Shown: positions 54,278-62,734 of the stretch, one piece after another | How positions within the stretch are numbered: position 1 is the stretch's first letter | Layout of the letters: every line of letters begins with the position of its first letter | Source of the DNA: Pueribacillus sp041725775 | GTDB taxonomy: Bacteria > Bacillota > Bacilli > Bacillales > UBA6769 | Direction: 5' to 3' | DNA length: 64,000 nucleotides | Assembly: GCF_041725775.1 (NCBI RefSeq) | Contig: NZ_JBEUEL010000003.1 | Coordinates: 1-64,000 of the forward strand | Made by a program: the position numbers and the translations under genes | The notes under the pieces: generated by a model | The model's input: the letters and a program-made list of their open reading frames with translations, nothing else | What the model was told of the DNA's origin: nothing | Databases searched by the model: none

Positions 54278-54754
54278 TTGTTCCAAGTTGGAGATAAAGT
54301 TTTTTACCCAATGCATGGGGCAGGGACTGTAAAAGCGATTGAAACGATTGAGGTTCAAGGGGAAAATCAGCGCTATTACGTCATTAACATTCCAATCAGT
54401 AAAATGGATGTTAAAATACCTTGTGCTAATGTAGAGAAGGTGCACATTCGTTCTGCTGTCGCTAAAGACAAAGTTGACAGTATATTGCGAACGAAGCAAG
54501 TGACAACTAAGCCAAAAGTGACCAAAACATGGACGGAAAGACTTAAAGTTTATTCAGAAAAAATGAAAACAGGTGACATGGAAGCTACGTATGCAGTTGT
54601 TCAAAACCTCGTTTCACTGAGTGAAGAAAAGTCTTTAAATGCGACTGAACGAGATATGCTTAATAACGCTCGTAAACTTTTGATTAGTGAACTTGCATTG
54701 ATTAAAGGTATCCCGGAAAGCCAAGCGGCAGAGATATTAGATAAAACATCATAA
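54278..54754 (+). CDS. CarD/CdnL-TRCF-family transcription regulator
   Basis: A 158-aa protein. The N-terminal Tudor-like RNA polymerase interaction domain reads FQVGDKVFYPMHGAGTVKAI, and the C-terminal part is helical (YAVVQNLVSLSEEKSL, AEILDKTS). CarD proteins bind the beta subunit at promoters and adjust open-complex stability; the B. subtilis homologue is YdeB. TTG start 5 bases after GGAGGTG. Monocistronic with its own terminator. Confidence 0.9.
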   Translation: MFQVGDKVFYPMHGAGTVKAIETIEVQGENQRYYVINIPISKMDVKIPCANVEKVHIRSAVAKDKVDSILRTKQVTTKPKVTKTWTERLKVYSEKMKTGDMEATYAVVQNLVSLSEEKSLNATERDMLNNARKLLISELALIKGIPESQAAEILDKTS

Positions 54755-54765
54755 TTGATAAACAC

Positions 54766-54796
54766 AAACTGGCCTAGGAAGACAGCCAGTTTTTTG
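54766..54796 (+). terminator. terminator of the CarD-family gene
   Basis: AAACTGGC (54766-54773) pairs with GCCAGTTT (54785-54792), followed by TTTTG. Confidence 0.85.
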
Positions 54797-54907
54797 TCTT
54801 TCATAGATACAGCTGTCGTAAATTTAATGAGAATGAGATAAAAAGCTAAAGCCGATGATGGCACAAGTTTCAATAAGAAAACAAAGTGATTAACAATGAA
54901 CAAGTAA

Positions 54908-55188
54908 TTACTGTGTTAATTTGTGAAATAATTCTTTGTCGGACTTGGAAAGTAAAATGGAATGTAGTGATTGATGATGCAGACGAACGCTTTGTTTGTC
55001 TAAGTTTTTATCGATAGATTTTACAATTGAATCGTTGAACGTTTGTCCTCTGAATGAAATACACTATTTAAGCGCTCGGATTTAAGGATTGCTTGAGCTA
55101 ATTTTTTGGTTACATGTTGATTAGGGAAAGAATTAGGATGAAATCGTTTAATCATTTCAGCGCATTCTAAGCTACAACTTTTTAGCAT
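54908..55188 (-). pseudogene. frameshifted small gene, family unknown
   Basis: From ATG 55188 one frame encodes 52 residues (MLKSCSLECAEMIKRF ... FHSEDKR) and stops; the frame +1 continues smoothly FNDSIVKSIDKNLDKQ ... SDKELFHKLTQ to the stop at 54908. Upstream of the ATG another frame reads YEERLIPNLQSKKS, so the original gene was probably longer (to about 55240). Helical, Lys/Leu/Ser-rich. No family recognised. The rest of 54797-55396 is empty. Confidence 0.45.
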
Positions 55189-55396
55189 AAGGATTTTTTT
55201 GATTGGAGATTTGGAATCAGTCTTTCTTCATATATTTGTTATTTTTAATTTTTGAAATGGATCGTTTAGACTACGTTTGTATTTGGTGATTAGTAGGTCT
55301 AACAGCTTGTATTTACTATTTAATATGGTCATTTTTTCTAAAGTCTAGTAAAATTCATGTTGCTTTGTATTTATTTTATTGTTGGAGGGAATTGGT

Positions 55397-55789
55397 ATGT
55401 ATTGTCGTGAATGCGGTAACAGCGTCAATGAAAATGCTGAAATTTGTACAAATTGCGGTGTTCGACCTTTAAATGGTCATAACTATTGTCAATCATGTGG
55501 CAGTGAGACTAAGGATCAGCAAGAGTTATGTGTTAATTGTGGTGCAAAATTAGTCATTAATAAACAAGCTGTTGCAAGTGCAAATGATGAACCTTCAGGA
55601 CTCGTAAATTTTGCTGCATGTTGTTTTCCAATTGTAGGATTGATTTTGTATTTTGTTTGGCGTGATGAAAAACCACGTTCAGCAAAGTCGGTTTGTAAAT
55701 GGGCTGTTATTGGGTTCGGCATCGGAATTGTACTCTACATACTTGCGATTATTTTTGGTATTTTAGCAGAAATTGCACTTGGTTATTAA
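55397..55789 (+). CDS. double zinc-ribbon membrane protein
   Basis: A 130-aa protein with two CxxC...CxxC zinc ribbons (MYCRECGNSV ... CTNCGVRPL and NYCQSCGSET ... CVNCGAKL), a linker, and two helices (about 70-90 and 105-128) with GLVNFAACCFPIVGLILYF. ATG 55397 has GGAGGG 7 bases upstream; the longer frame from 55379 has none. First of four linked genes of the same style. Function unknown; such proteins are common in Firmicutes. Confidence 0.78.
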   Translation: MYCRECGNSVNENAEICTNCGVRPLNGHNYCQSCGSETKDQQELCVNCGAKLVINKQAVASANDEPSGLVNFAACCFPIVGLILYFVWRDEKPRSAKSVCKWAVIGFGIGIVLYILAIIFGILAEIALGY

Positions 55790-55808
55790 ATATTAAGGTA
55801 GATTTTGG

Positions 55809-56171
55809 ATGGAAAAACTGTTGCATGTCCTATTTGCTTGTCATAGAATACCTGAGCGTTCTTTCTTTTTTAGAGGTAAGCAGTTTCCAATATGTGCACG
55901 GTGTACTGGGATTTTAATCGGCTATTTGTTTGGCTTTGTTTATTTTTTATTATTTGGAACGATCTCATTTCTTTTTGCACTATTATTACTCGTACCACTG
56001 ATGGTTGATGGCTTTGGTCAATTTGTCGGTAAATGGGAAAGTACGAACGTAAGACGTTTATTCACAGGATTATCTGCGGGGATTGCTACTGATTTTATTG
56101 TCTATTGGTTAATCGTATATGGAATTACTCACGGTAGACAATTAGGTAAGCTGTTGTTAGGTGTAATATAG
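55809..56171 (+). CDS. DUF2085 membrane protein
   Basis: A 120-aa protein with the DUF2085 signature CHRIPERSFFFRGKQFPICARC (C near residue 11 and CARCTG near 32) and three or four helices. The Cys set suggests metal or thiol chemistry at the membrane. It starts 20 bases after the first zinc-ribbon gene. Function unknown. Confidence 0.82.
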   Translation: MEKLLHVLFACHRIPERSFFFRGKQFPICARCTGILIGYLFGFVYFLLFGTISFLFALLLLVPLMVDGFGQFVGKWESTNVRRLFTGLSAGIATDFIVYWLIVYGITHGRQLGKLLLGVI

Positions 56172-56183
56172 GAGGTACATTGA

Positions 56184-56606
56184 TTGTTTTGTTCCAATTG
56201 TAGTGTACAAATTCCTAAGCAAGCTGAAATTTGTCCGAAATGTGGGGTAAGACCATTTCGGATGAACTACTATTGTAGTGACTGTGGAAGTAAAGTAAGA
56301 CAGGAAAATCAAGAATACTGTATCGAGTGCGGGGTTTTTTTAAATAAGCCTGTTGCAGGTTCTTACAGTCAAGTGATGGAACCATGGCTCGTTGCATTGT
56401 TATCTTTTCTTGTATCAGGACTTGGTCAAATGGTTGTTGGTCAAGTAAAAAAAGGTGCAACATTGCTTGTTGGCAGCATGATAATTGCCTTTTTTACATT
56501 TGGAACATCTTTTTTTTTAACAACGCCACTTGTTGTTATTGATGGATATTTAATTGGTAAAAAATTAAAAGAAGGTAAGAGAGTTGGGGAGTGGGAGTTT
56601 TTTTAA
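56184..56606 (+). CDS. double zinc-ribbon protein with TM2-like membrane domain
   Basis: A 140-aa protein: two zinc ribbons (FCSNCSVQIP ... CPKCGVRPF, YYCSDCGSKV ... CIECGVFLN), then a membrane part with LSFLVSGLGQMVVGQVKKG, resembling the TM2 turn, and FTFGTSFFLTTPLVVIDGYLIG. TTG start with GGAGG 8 bases upstream. Same operon as its neighbours. Confidence 0.76.
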   Translation: MFCSNCSVQIPKQAEICPKCGVRPFRMNYYCSDCGSKVRQENQEYCIECGVFLNKPVAGSYSQVMEPWLVALLSFLVSGLGQMVVGQVKKGATLLVGSMIIAFFTFGTSFFLTTPLVVIDGYLIGKKLKEGKRVGEWEFF

Positions 56607-56629
56607 TTTTTTCTTAGGAGAATATAAAT

Positions 56630-57247
56630 ATGTTTTCTAGGCAATGTGGCAATCCAATTGGAACTGAAGCTGATTTTTGTATTCAGTGTGGTTTTCGACC
56701 AATGAAAAGTTCAAATTTTTGCCAATCGTGCGGTGAGGTTACGTTAGACAAACAAGAGATGTGTATAAATTGCGGAAATATGTTAATAACGATAACTGCT
56801 CAAACATATGCCGGCTTTTGGCACCGATTTTCGGCTTTTATAATTGATAGTGTAATCATTACAATTCCAATTTTTATAGTTGGTTTTTCAATTGGATTTT
56901 TAGCAGAAATGAGTTTTATCACAGGGGCTTATGATTACAATGACAGGATTGCATTATTCGTTGATATCGCTTACGTCTTAAATTTATTCATTGCTATCTT
57001 AATTTATTTGTTATATTTTGCGATTTCTCATTCTAGTACTTGGCAAGCATCTATCGGTAAAAAGCTTGTTGGATTAAAAGTAATCGATTATAATGGTCAA
57101 CGTATTTCATTTTGGCGTTCTCTTGGAAGGACAGTTGCTACTTATTTATCTGGTATTTTGTATATAGGATATATTATCGCTGGGCTTACTAAAAAAAAGC
57201 AAGCGCTTCATGATTTCATTGCTAAAACATACGTTATAAAAACTTAA
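56630..57247 (+). CDS. zinc-ribbon protein with RDD membrane domain
   Basis: A 205-aa protein. The first ribbon has lost one ligand (MFSRQCGNPI where the paralogues have CxxC, then CIQCGFRPM), the second is intact (NFCQSCGEVT ... CINCGNMLI). Residues about 60-205 form an RDD domain with three helices (GFWHRFSAFIIDSVIITIPI, ASIGKKLVGLKVIDYNGQ, LSGILYIGYIIAGLTKKKQA). RDD proteins may move ions or small solutes. Last gene of the run, followed by a terminator. Confidence 0.78.
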   Translation: MFSRQCGNPIGTEADFCIQCGFRPMKSSNFCQSCGEVTLDKQEMCINCGNMLITITAQTYAGFWHRFSAFIIDSVIITIPIFIVGFSIGFLAEMSFITGAYDYNDRIALFVDIAYVLNLFIAILIYLLYFAISHSSTWQASIGKKLVGLKVIDYNGQRISFWRSLGRTVATYLSGILYIGYIIAGLTKKKQALHDFIAKTYVIKT

Positions 57248-57253
57248 TCAAAG

Positions 57254-57279
57254 GACACGATTGTTCGTGTCTTTTTTTT
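57254..57279 (+). terminator. terminator of the zinc-ribbon cluster
   Basis: GACACGA (57254-57260) pairs with TCGTGTC (57265-57271), followed by eight T. Confidence 0.88.
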
Positions 57280-57308
57280 ACGTTTCATTTGTTTGCATAA
57301 AGTAAACT

Positions 57309-57446
57309 TGTATACAGAATGAATTCATGTTGTTTTCATAACTGTGTACATGTATTCATATCCGTATACATCCATTTGTATCAATGTGTGTGCGAGTTTA
57401 ACAATTTGTATACAAAAATGAATACAATGATTAGGTTTTGTGTACA
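57309..57446 (+). repeat. five spaced TGTRTACA repeats, candidate parC/operator of the ParM-ParR locus
   Basis: Copies: TGTATACA 57309-57316, TGTGTACA 57343-57350, CGTATACA 57363-57370, TGTATACA 57407-57414, TGTGTACA 57439-57446. The start-to-start steps are 34, 20, 44 and 32 bases, close to whole turns of DNA, so all sites lie on about one face. Copies 1, 2 and 4 are followed, a few bases later, by GAAT/ATTCAT/TGAAT-like runs. It fits a centromere-like array bound by a ribbon-helix-helix adaptor which also represses the operon, as in R1 parC. Function is inferred. Confidence 0.6.
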
Positions 57447-57544
57447 GAAAAATTAACGTTGATGAGTTTGATAATCTAGTATATTCTTATGTTAGGTGTT
57501 AGTTTTCATTTTTTACCATAAAAATTGATGAAAGGTATGATGGC

Positions 57545-58729
57545 ATGAGTAAAAGTAGAATTGCTGCGATCGATGTCGGAAATGATTCAGTCAAAGCTAT
57601 TTTTGGTAAAGCAGATTATGAATTGAATCTTCCTAACGTCATTGCGATAGATACAGAAGATAGACCAGTCATAGGAATAGAAGAACTAGATAAGAAAGAT
57701 CCGTTGGAAGGAATACATATAAAAGTACACTCCCCTGCTTTGAGAGAGAACAACGTGATTTATCGGGTTGGAAACTTAGCTACAAAAAGTAGCAATGCGA
57801 CGGAATTAGATCCAGGAAGCAGTAAATCAGAGGAAGATCAATCCCTTGTTATGTTATTTACATCACTTGCGTTAGATGCTGTTCGAGAAGAGAATGCAGC
57901 AGTATTTAAAAAAACAAATGAAGTCATTGACGCAACGTATACACTTGGAACAGGATTGCCACTTCGTGAAGTAAAAGAAGGGAGAGATGTCGCTTATCGT
58001 TCACAATTACTCGGTTCAGTTCATCAAGTTGAGTTTCTAGTAACTCCAAAATATCAGGGACTAAAAGTAAATATTAAATTTGATGAAGTGAAAGTGTACC
58101 CTGAAGGGTTTGCCGCTTATATTAATCTTGTTATGGATAATAATTTAAATATTATAAATCGAGAATTAGTAGATAAACGAATCATTATTCAAGATATTGG
58201 TGGTTTATCAACAGACATAGCGGTCATTAAAAATCGTAATGTTGATGATGACAAAGCTCAAGGGTTTAATATCGGCGTAGCAGAATCATTAGAAGAAATA
58301 CGAGAAGAAATTCGTACAAGACATGGTGTTGAGTTGGATAGCCGACGTGATGTCGTTGAGATCATAACGCGTAAACATGATCGAAACCATATAATGGTGA
58401 AAGGGAATCGTACGAGCGTTCACGATATCGTTGATCGAGTTTTACTTGAATTAGCGAAAAAGCAATATCGCCATTTGCGAAATATGTGGCAAAAGAACTC
58501 CCAAACTGAAATTTGTTATTTTGTTGGTGGCGGTTCGATCGTTTTAAAAGAATATTTAATAACGTTAAATAACAGTTTAGATGGCTATAATATAGCATTT
58601 TTTGAAGATGAAAAAGAGAGCATTTGGATGATGGCAAATGCGTATTATAAACTTATTTCAGCATTCGATAAATCTGTGAAAAATGAAGAGAAAAATGAGG
58701 CAAGCAACAAAAAACATGCAAAGAATTGA
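57545..58729 (+). CDS. parM: ParM/StbA-type actin-like ATPase
   Basis: A 394-aa actin-fold protein. Phosphate 1 is AIDVGNDSVKAIFG (residues 8-21), phosphate 2 IIQDIGGLSTDIAVI (about 218), adenosine motif CYFVGGGSIVLKEY (about 323). Filaments of such proteins push apart DNA bound by an adaptor. The last 20 residues are Lys/Asn/Glu-rich. AAAGG lies 10 bases upstream. The gene follows a repeat array and precedes a ribbon-helix-helix adaptor, the whole order of a type II partition cassette (site, ParM, ParR), but between chromosomal genes. It could be a chromosomal version or a captured plasmid locus. Confidence 0.85.
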   Translation: MSKSRIAAIDVGNDSVKAIFGKADYELNLPNVIAIDTEDRPVIGIEELDKKDPLEGIHIKVHSPALRENNVIYRVGNLATKSSNATELDPGSSKSEEDQSLVMLFTSLALDAVREENAAVFKKTNEVIDATYTLGTGLPLREVKEGRDVAYRSQLLGSVHQVEFLVTPKYQGLKVNIKFDEVKVYPEGFAAYINLVMDNNLNIINRELVDKRIIIQDIGGLSTDIAVIKNRNVDDDKAQGFNIGVAESLEEIREEIRTRHGVELDSRRDVVEIITRKHDRNHIMVKGNRTSVHDIVDRVLLELAKKQYRHLRNMWQKNSQTEICYFVGGGSIVLKEYLITLNNSLDGYNIAFFEDEKESIWMMANAYYKLISAFDKSVKNEEKNEASNKKHAKN

Positions 58730-58741
58730 TAGGGTGATTCC

Positions 58742-59296
58742 GTGAAGAACAAAGGAATGACAACAATTCGGAGAGGACAGGCGATTACTTTTCGACTACC
58801 TTCCGATACACCTGATCATATATTAAAGCAATTGCAGAAGCTTAAAGAGACAGAAAGACGAAATTTCTCAAGTACAATTGCAGAGTTTGCGTTGGAAGGC
58901 GTAAAAAACTCACTAGTAAAAGAAAGAGAATCAATTACGATTCCTTTACCAAAACAACTAACAAAAGAACAACGAAGCTGGTTGAGGCACTCGCATTCGG
59001 AGACACTTATCGGAACAATTGTATATCAATTGCTTGAAGACCCTGTACGAGCGACAGCACTATTTGCCTCATTAAACAGTAATGCGACGAATATTGAAGA
59101 TGCTCTTTATTTACAAGAGGAACTAGAGCCTAATCTTTTGAGTTCAACCGCGACCGAACGAGATGAAGATGATGATTTAGAGAATTTTGATTTAAACGAA
59201 GCACGACAACAACTAGCGCCTACAATGGAAGAAGAAATAATTGAAGAAGATGCAACTGATTTACTTGGAGACTTTATTTCACATATGAACAAATGA
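58742..59296 (+). CDS. ParR-like ribbon-helix-helix adaptor
   Basis: A 184-aa protein. Residues about 10-55 (AITFRLPSDTPDHILKQL then ETERRNFSSTIAEFAL) look like a ribbon-helix-helix DNA binder. A second similar segment follows (SITIPLPKQLTKEQRSWL, about 72-100). The C-terminus is very acidic (DEDDDLENFDLNEA, EEEIIEEDATDLLGDF); in ParR the tail contacts the ParM filament. GTG start 12 bases behind parM. The sequence is too diverged for a sure family match; order and shape support the call. Confidence 0.65.
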   Translation: MKNKGMTTIRRGQAITFRLPSDTPDHILKQLQKLKETERRNFSSTIAEFALEGVKNSLVKERESITIPLPKQLTKEQRSWLRHSHSETLIGTIVYQLLEDPVRATALFASLNSNATNIEDALYLQEELEPNLLSSTATERDEDDDLENFDLNEARQQLAPTMEEEIIEEDATDLLGDFISHMNK

Positions 59297-59334
59297 AAGA
59301 GAGACAGATGTAAAGTCAGTCCCTCTTTTATTTT
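59296..59334 (+). terminator. parM-parR operon terminator
   Basis: AAAGAGAGAC (59296-59305) pairs with GTCCCTCTTT (59319-59328), one mismatch, followed by TATTTTTA. Confidence 0.75.
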
Positions 59335-59341
59335 TATGAAC

Positions 59342-59476
59342 TTACGCCTGAGATTTTTCTCGCGAGTTCATGAACTGCTGAAATTGCTCTTTTAATTTTT
59401 TTCGTGATTTTTTAGTACGAAGTAAGTAAGCAACTCCAAGTATAATTGTTGTTAATGCTAATTTATTTCGCTTCAT
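59342..59476 (-). CDS. 44-aa small membrane-associated basic protein
   Basis: ATG 59476 has AAGGAGG 10 bases upstream. The peptide begins MKRNKLALTTIILGVAYLL, one helix, followed by a Lys/Arg-rich amphipathic part (RTKKSRKKLKEQFQQFMN) and a stop at 59342-59344. It resembles other tiny Bacillus membrane peptides, but I know no family. It is between the adaptor terminator and catalase and has its own direction, so it may be an independent unit. It is too short for routine gene calling. Confidence 0.6.
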   Translation of the reverse strand: MKRNKLALTTIILGVAYLLRTKKSRKKLKEQFQQFMNSREKSQA

Positions 59477-59660
59477 TTTATGTCAGCCTCCTTCGACATT
59501 ATTCATTAAGTTTCCCGAAAGTAAAAAACTTAATCAGTCATTTCCCGGGTAATATTCGACAAGATTTATCACTCACTTGAGAGTACAAACAAGCTCCAAA
59601 TAATTTAATTAGGTCAAACTAAACATTTTCAATAAAACAATGAATATGTAAAACTTAACT

Positions 59661-59698
59661 TATTAAAAAAAATAAAGCAGCGTAACCATTACGCTGCT
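59661..59698 (-). terminator. catalase terminator
   Basis: On the minus strand a 10-bp stem (59689-59698 with 59676-59685, loop of 3) is followed by TTTATTTTTTTTAAT. It lies just after the catalase stop. Confidence 0.9.
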
Positions 59699-59703
59699 CA
59701 ATT

Positions 59704-61179
59704 TTACGAATTGCTCTTTACTTGACTCATGGGAATTCCACATGCTTTTGCGACACCTTCTCCATACGCAGGATTAGCTTGATAACAGTTGTGTATATGT
59801 CTAATTTTAATTTTTTCTGGTGCATTTCCCATATTTCGTGCAGTATTGGCGAACAATCTTTCTTTTTCTTCTTCATCCATTAAGTTAAACAAAAGCCCAG
59901 GTTGAGTAAAGTATTGATCATCATCTTCTCTAAAATCATATTGATATGCATCACCTTCAAGTTCAAGAGGTGGTTCTTTATATTCGGGTTGCTCTTGCCA
60001 TTCACCATAACTATTTGGTTCGTAATGAAGTGTAGAACCAACGTTACCATCCACTCGCATCGCTCCATCTCGATGATAGCTATGAAACGGACAACGTGGT
60101 TGATTTACAGGAATCTGAAAGTGGTTTACACCAAGACGATATCGTTGTGCATCTCCATAAGAAAATAGACGCCCTTGCAGCATTCTGTCAGGTGAAAAAC
60201 CGATTCCAGGAACAATATTTGCTGGATTAAAAGCTGCTTGTTCAACATCAGCAAAGTAGTTATCGGGATTGCGATTTAATTCAAATTCTCCAACTTCAAT
60301 AAGAGGAAAATCTTTTTTGCTCCAAACTTTCGTTAAATCAAAAGGATTGTACGGCATATTTTTAGCTTCTTCTTCAGTCATGACTTGAATGTACATTTTC
60401 CATCTAGGAAAATTTCCATCCTCAATGCTCTCATACAAATCACGTTGATGAGATTCACGATCACGACCGATTAGATCAGCGGCTTCTTCATCTGTTAAGT
60501 TTTTAATGCCTTGCTGTGTACGGAAGTGGAACTTGACCCATGTGCGTTCATTTTTATCGTTAATTAAGCTGAATGTATGACTGCCAAATCCATGCATATG
60601 TCGATAAGATTTTGGAATTCCGCGATCACCCATAATATACGTGACTTGGTGAAGAGCTTCGGGCAATTTTGTCCAAAAGTCCCAGTTGTTATGAGGGCTG
60701 CGTAGGTTCGTACGCGGATCACGTTTTACCGCATGGTTTAAGTCAGGAAATTGCAATGGATCACGAAAGAAAAAGACCGGTGTATTATTACCGACGAGAT
60801 CCCAGTTTCCTTCCTCAGTATAAAATTTCAATGCAAAGCCACGTATATCTCGTTCGGCATCAGCCGCACCTCTTTCGCCTGCGACTGTGGAAAAACGGGC
60901 AAACATTTCTGTTTTTTTACCAACTTCTGAAAAGATTTTTGCTTTTGTAAATTGAGTGATGTCATTTGTAACTACGAATGTTCCGAAAGCACCTGAGCCT
61001 TTAGCATGCATACGTCGTTCCGGTATGACTTCACGATCAAAATGAGCGAGCTTTTCCAAAAACCATACATCTTGTAACAACATTGGTCCTCTGCGACCTG
61101 CAGTAAACACGTTTTGGTTGTCTGCTACTGGTGCACCAGCTGCAGTTGTAAGCTTCTTTTTATTTTGTTTATCTGACAT
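59704..61179 (-). CDS. katA: monofunctional haem catalase (KatA type)
   Basis: A 491-aa small-subunit clade 3 catalase converting hydrogen peroxide to water and oxygen. The active-site His is in RRMHAKGSGAFGTF (about residue 57), Asn in DLVGNNTPVFFFRDPLQFPD (about 130), and the haem-ligand Tyr in GRLFSYGDAQRYRLG (about 340). Size below 500 and absence of a flavodoxin-like domain separate it from KatE-type enzymes. GGAGGTG is 7 bases before the ATG, and a PerR-like box lies upstream. Confidence 0.96.
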   Translation of the reverse strand: MSDKQNKKKLTTAAGAPVADNQNVFTAGRRGPMLLQDVWFLEKLAHFDREVIPERRMHAKGSGAFGTFVVTNDITQFTKAKIFSEVGKKTEMFARFSTVAGERGAADAERDIRGFALKFYTEEGNWDLVGNNTPVFFFRDPLQFPDLNHAVKRDPRTNLRSPHNNWDFWTKLPEALHQVTYIMGDRGIPKSYRHMHGFGSHTFSLINDKNERTWVKFHFRTQQGIKNLTDEEAADLIGRDRESHQRDLYESIEDGNFPRWKMYIQVMTEEEAKNMPYNPFDLTKVWSKKDFPLIEVGEFELNRNPDNYFADVEQAAFNPANIVPGIGFSPDRMLQGRLFSYGDAQRYRLGVNHFQIPVNQPRCPFHSYHRDGAMRVDGNVGSTLHYEPNSYGEWQEQPEYKEPPLELEGDAYQYDFREDDDQYFTQPGLLFNLMDEEEKERLFANTARNMGNAPEKIKIRHIHNCYQANPAYGEGVAKACGIPMSQVKSNS

Positions 61180-61212
61180 GATAGGACACCTCCAAAATTT
61201 TTAAAGAACAAA

Positions 61213-61227
61213 TTACAATTACTATAA
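61213..61227. promoter_or_regulatory. PerR-like operator upstream of katA
   Basis: TTACAATTACTATAA matches the PerR consensus TTATAATNATTATAA at 12 of 14 fixed positions. It is 34 bases before the katA start codon, so a bound repressor would block transcription until peroxide oxidises it. The rest of the 61180-61524 spacer shows no gene. Confidence 0.65.
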
Positions 61228-61524
61228 TATACAAACCATTACAATTTAGTTAGTATTTTAATTTTATATTTTTTTTAAAGAACCTATATTTTTAAGTATG
61301 CAAATTAACATCGCAATATGCTGTAACTTGAAAGTTATTAATACAAAACGTTAATGTAGGTGTTTACCGCAATGAAAATCTCTGGTAAATTGATATGTAA
61401 TAAAATTGAAATTTTTAAATTATTACTATCTCGTGTAAACTCCATTCATTTGTAGGAAGTCTAACATTGTTAAAGGCAATTATCAGAATATAATTAATTT
61501 ACGTAACGTATAGGGGATGTTTCA

Positions 61525-62649
61525 ATGAAACTCTCATCAAGTTTAGCGGAAAAAATAATTACCGAAGTTCAGAAAGTTTTACAAGAAAATGTCATCGTAG
61601 TCGGTGTGGACGGTATTATAATGGCTAGCACTGACCCCGTTAGAGTCGGAACTTTTCATGAAGGGGCATCGATCGTTGTTCGAACAGGTGAAAAACTTGA
61701 TATTAAAAAAGACGATGTGAAAAAACTGAAAGGTGTCAAAGAAGGAGTCAATTTGCCGATCCGCTTTAACAATGCAGTTATCGGAGTCATTGGGATAACG
61801 GGTACTCCGAAAGAAGTTGGTCCGCATGGTGATTTATTAAGAAGAATGACTGAATTGCTTATTCAAGAAAATTATATTCGCGAACAAATGGATTGGCGCG
61901 AACGTTCATTAGAAGCCTATGTACTTGATTGGTTAAAAATGAAAAAATGGTCGAGTGCGATGATTCAGCGTGGAGAAATATTAGGACTTCAACTTGATGT
62001 CCCACGGAAATGTATTCTCATCCATATCCAAAATGAAGAATTTTTGCAATCGTTACAACCTAGTCTTTGGTTATATCTCCAACGTTTTGTCACTCAATTC
62101 AATACGAATGATATTCTTGTACGTTGGGGAAGCAATCGATTTGTTATTTTGGAAGAGGTTGATGCTCATGATAGCAATGCGCGAACAACATATCGTTTAC
62201 AGAAATTAAGAGAGTCTATATATAAAAAATTCAAATTTCAAATTGCCGTCGGAGTGGGGGGACCAGTAAGTGCAAATAAAGTTTATGAATCTTATGAGCA
62301 AGCGAGACGCGCATTACCGGTTGCAATTGAAAAAAATGCGATCGTGTTTGAATCTGACCTTCGATTAGAAATTTGCTTACAAGATATTACTGAAGAAACA
62401 CGTATTCTATTTTTAAAACGAACGTTAGAACCGTTACTTGGTGAAGATGAATTAATTGAAACGTTAAAAGTGTACATCGAATGCAATGGTTCACTTAAAC
62501 AAGCATCTAAACAGTTACACATCCATATCAATACACTTCATTATCGTTTGAAACGTATAGAAGAGATAACGTTATTAAATCCAAAACAATTTAAAGATCG
62601 AGTGACTTTATATATGGCGTTGTTGTTTTTGGATGATCATACAAATTAG
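61525..62649 (+). CDS. CdaR-family (sugar diacid) transcriptional regulator
   Basis: A 374-aa regulator. The N-terminal sugar-diacid domain (residues 1-135, SSLAEKIITEVQKVL, VVGVDGIIMASTDPVRVG, LPIRFNNAVIGVIGITG) would sense glycolate, glycerate or glucarate. The C-terminal PucR-type helix-turn-helix reads NGSLKQASKQLHIHINTLHY then RLKRIEEI (about 320-350). It precedes glcD by 85 bases on the same strand, so activation of glycolate use is the obvious proposal. AGGGGATG lies before the ATG. Confidence 0.9.
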   Translation: MKLSSSLAEKIITEVQKVLQENVIVVGVDGIIMASTDPVRVGTFHEGASIVVRTGEKLDIKKDDVKKLKGVKEGVNLPIRFNNAVIGVIGITGTPKEVGPHGDLLRRMTELLIQENYIREQMDWRERSLEAYVLDWLKMKKWSSAMIQRGEILGLQLDVPRKCILIHIQNEEFLQSLQPSLWLYLQRFVTQFNTNDILVRWGSNRFVILEEVDAHDSNARTTYRLQKLRESIYKKFKFQIAVGVGGPVSANKVYESYEQARRALPVAIEKNAIVFESDLRLEICLQDITEETRILFLKRTLEPLLGEDELIETLKVYIECNGSLKQASKQLHIHINTLHYRLKRIEEITLLNPKQFKDRVTLYMALLFLDDHTN

Positions 62650-62734
62650 TTTCGTTGAAATTGCGCTAAATTTGTTTCTTTACACATTTCAACAATCTGT
62701 CACAATTCCTTATACTTAAAATAGGTGATGAAAA

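Noticed and set aside
57301..57540. CRISPR array
   Set aside because: The repeats are only 8 bases with unequal spacing and no cas genes are present; they fit a partition site better.
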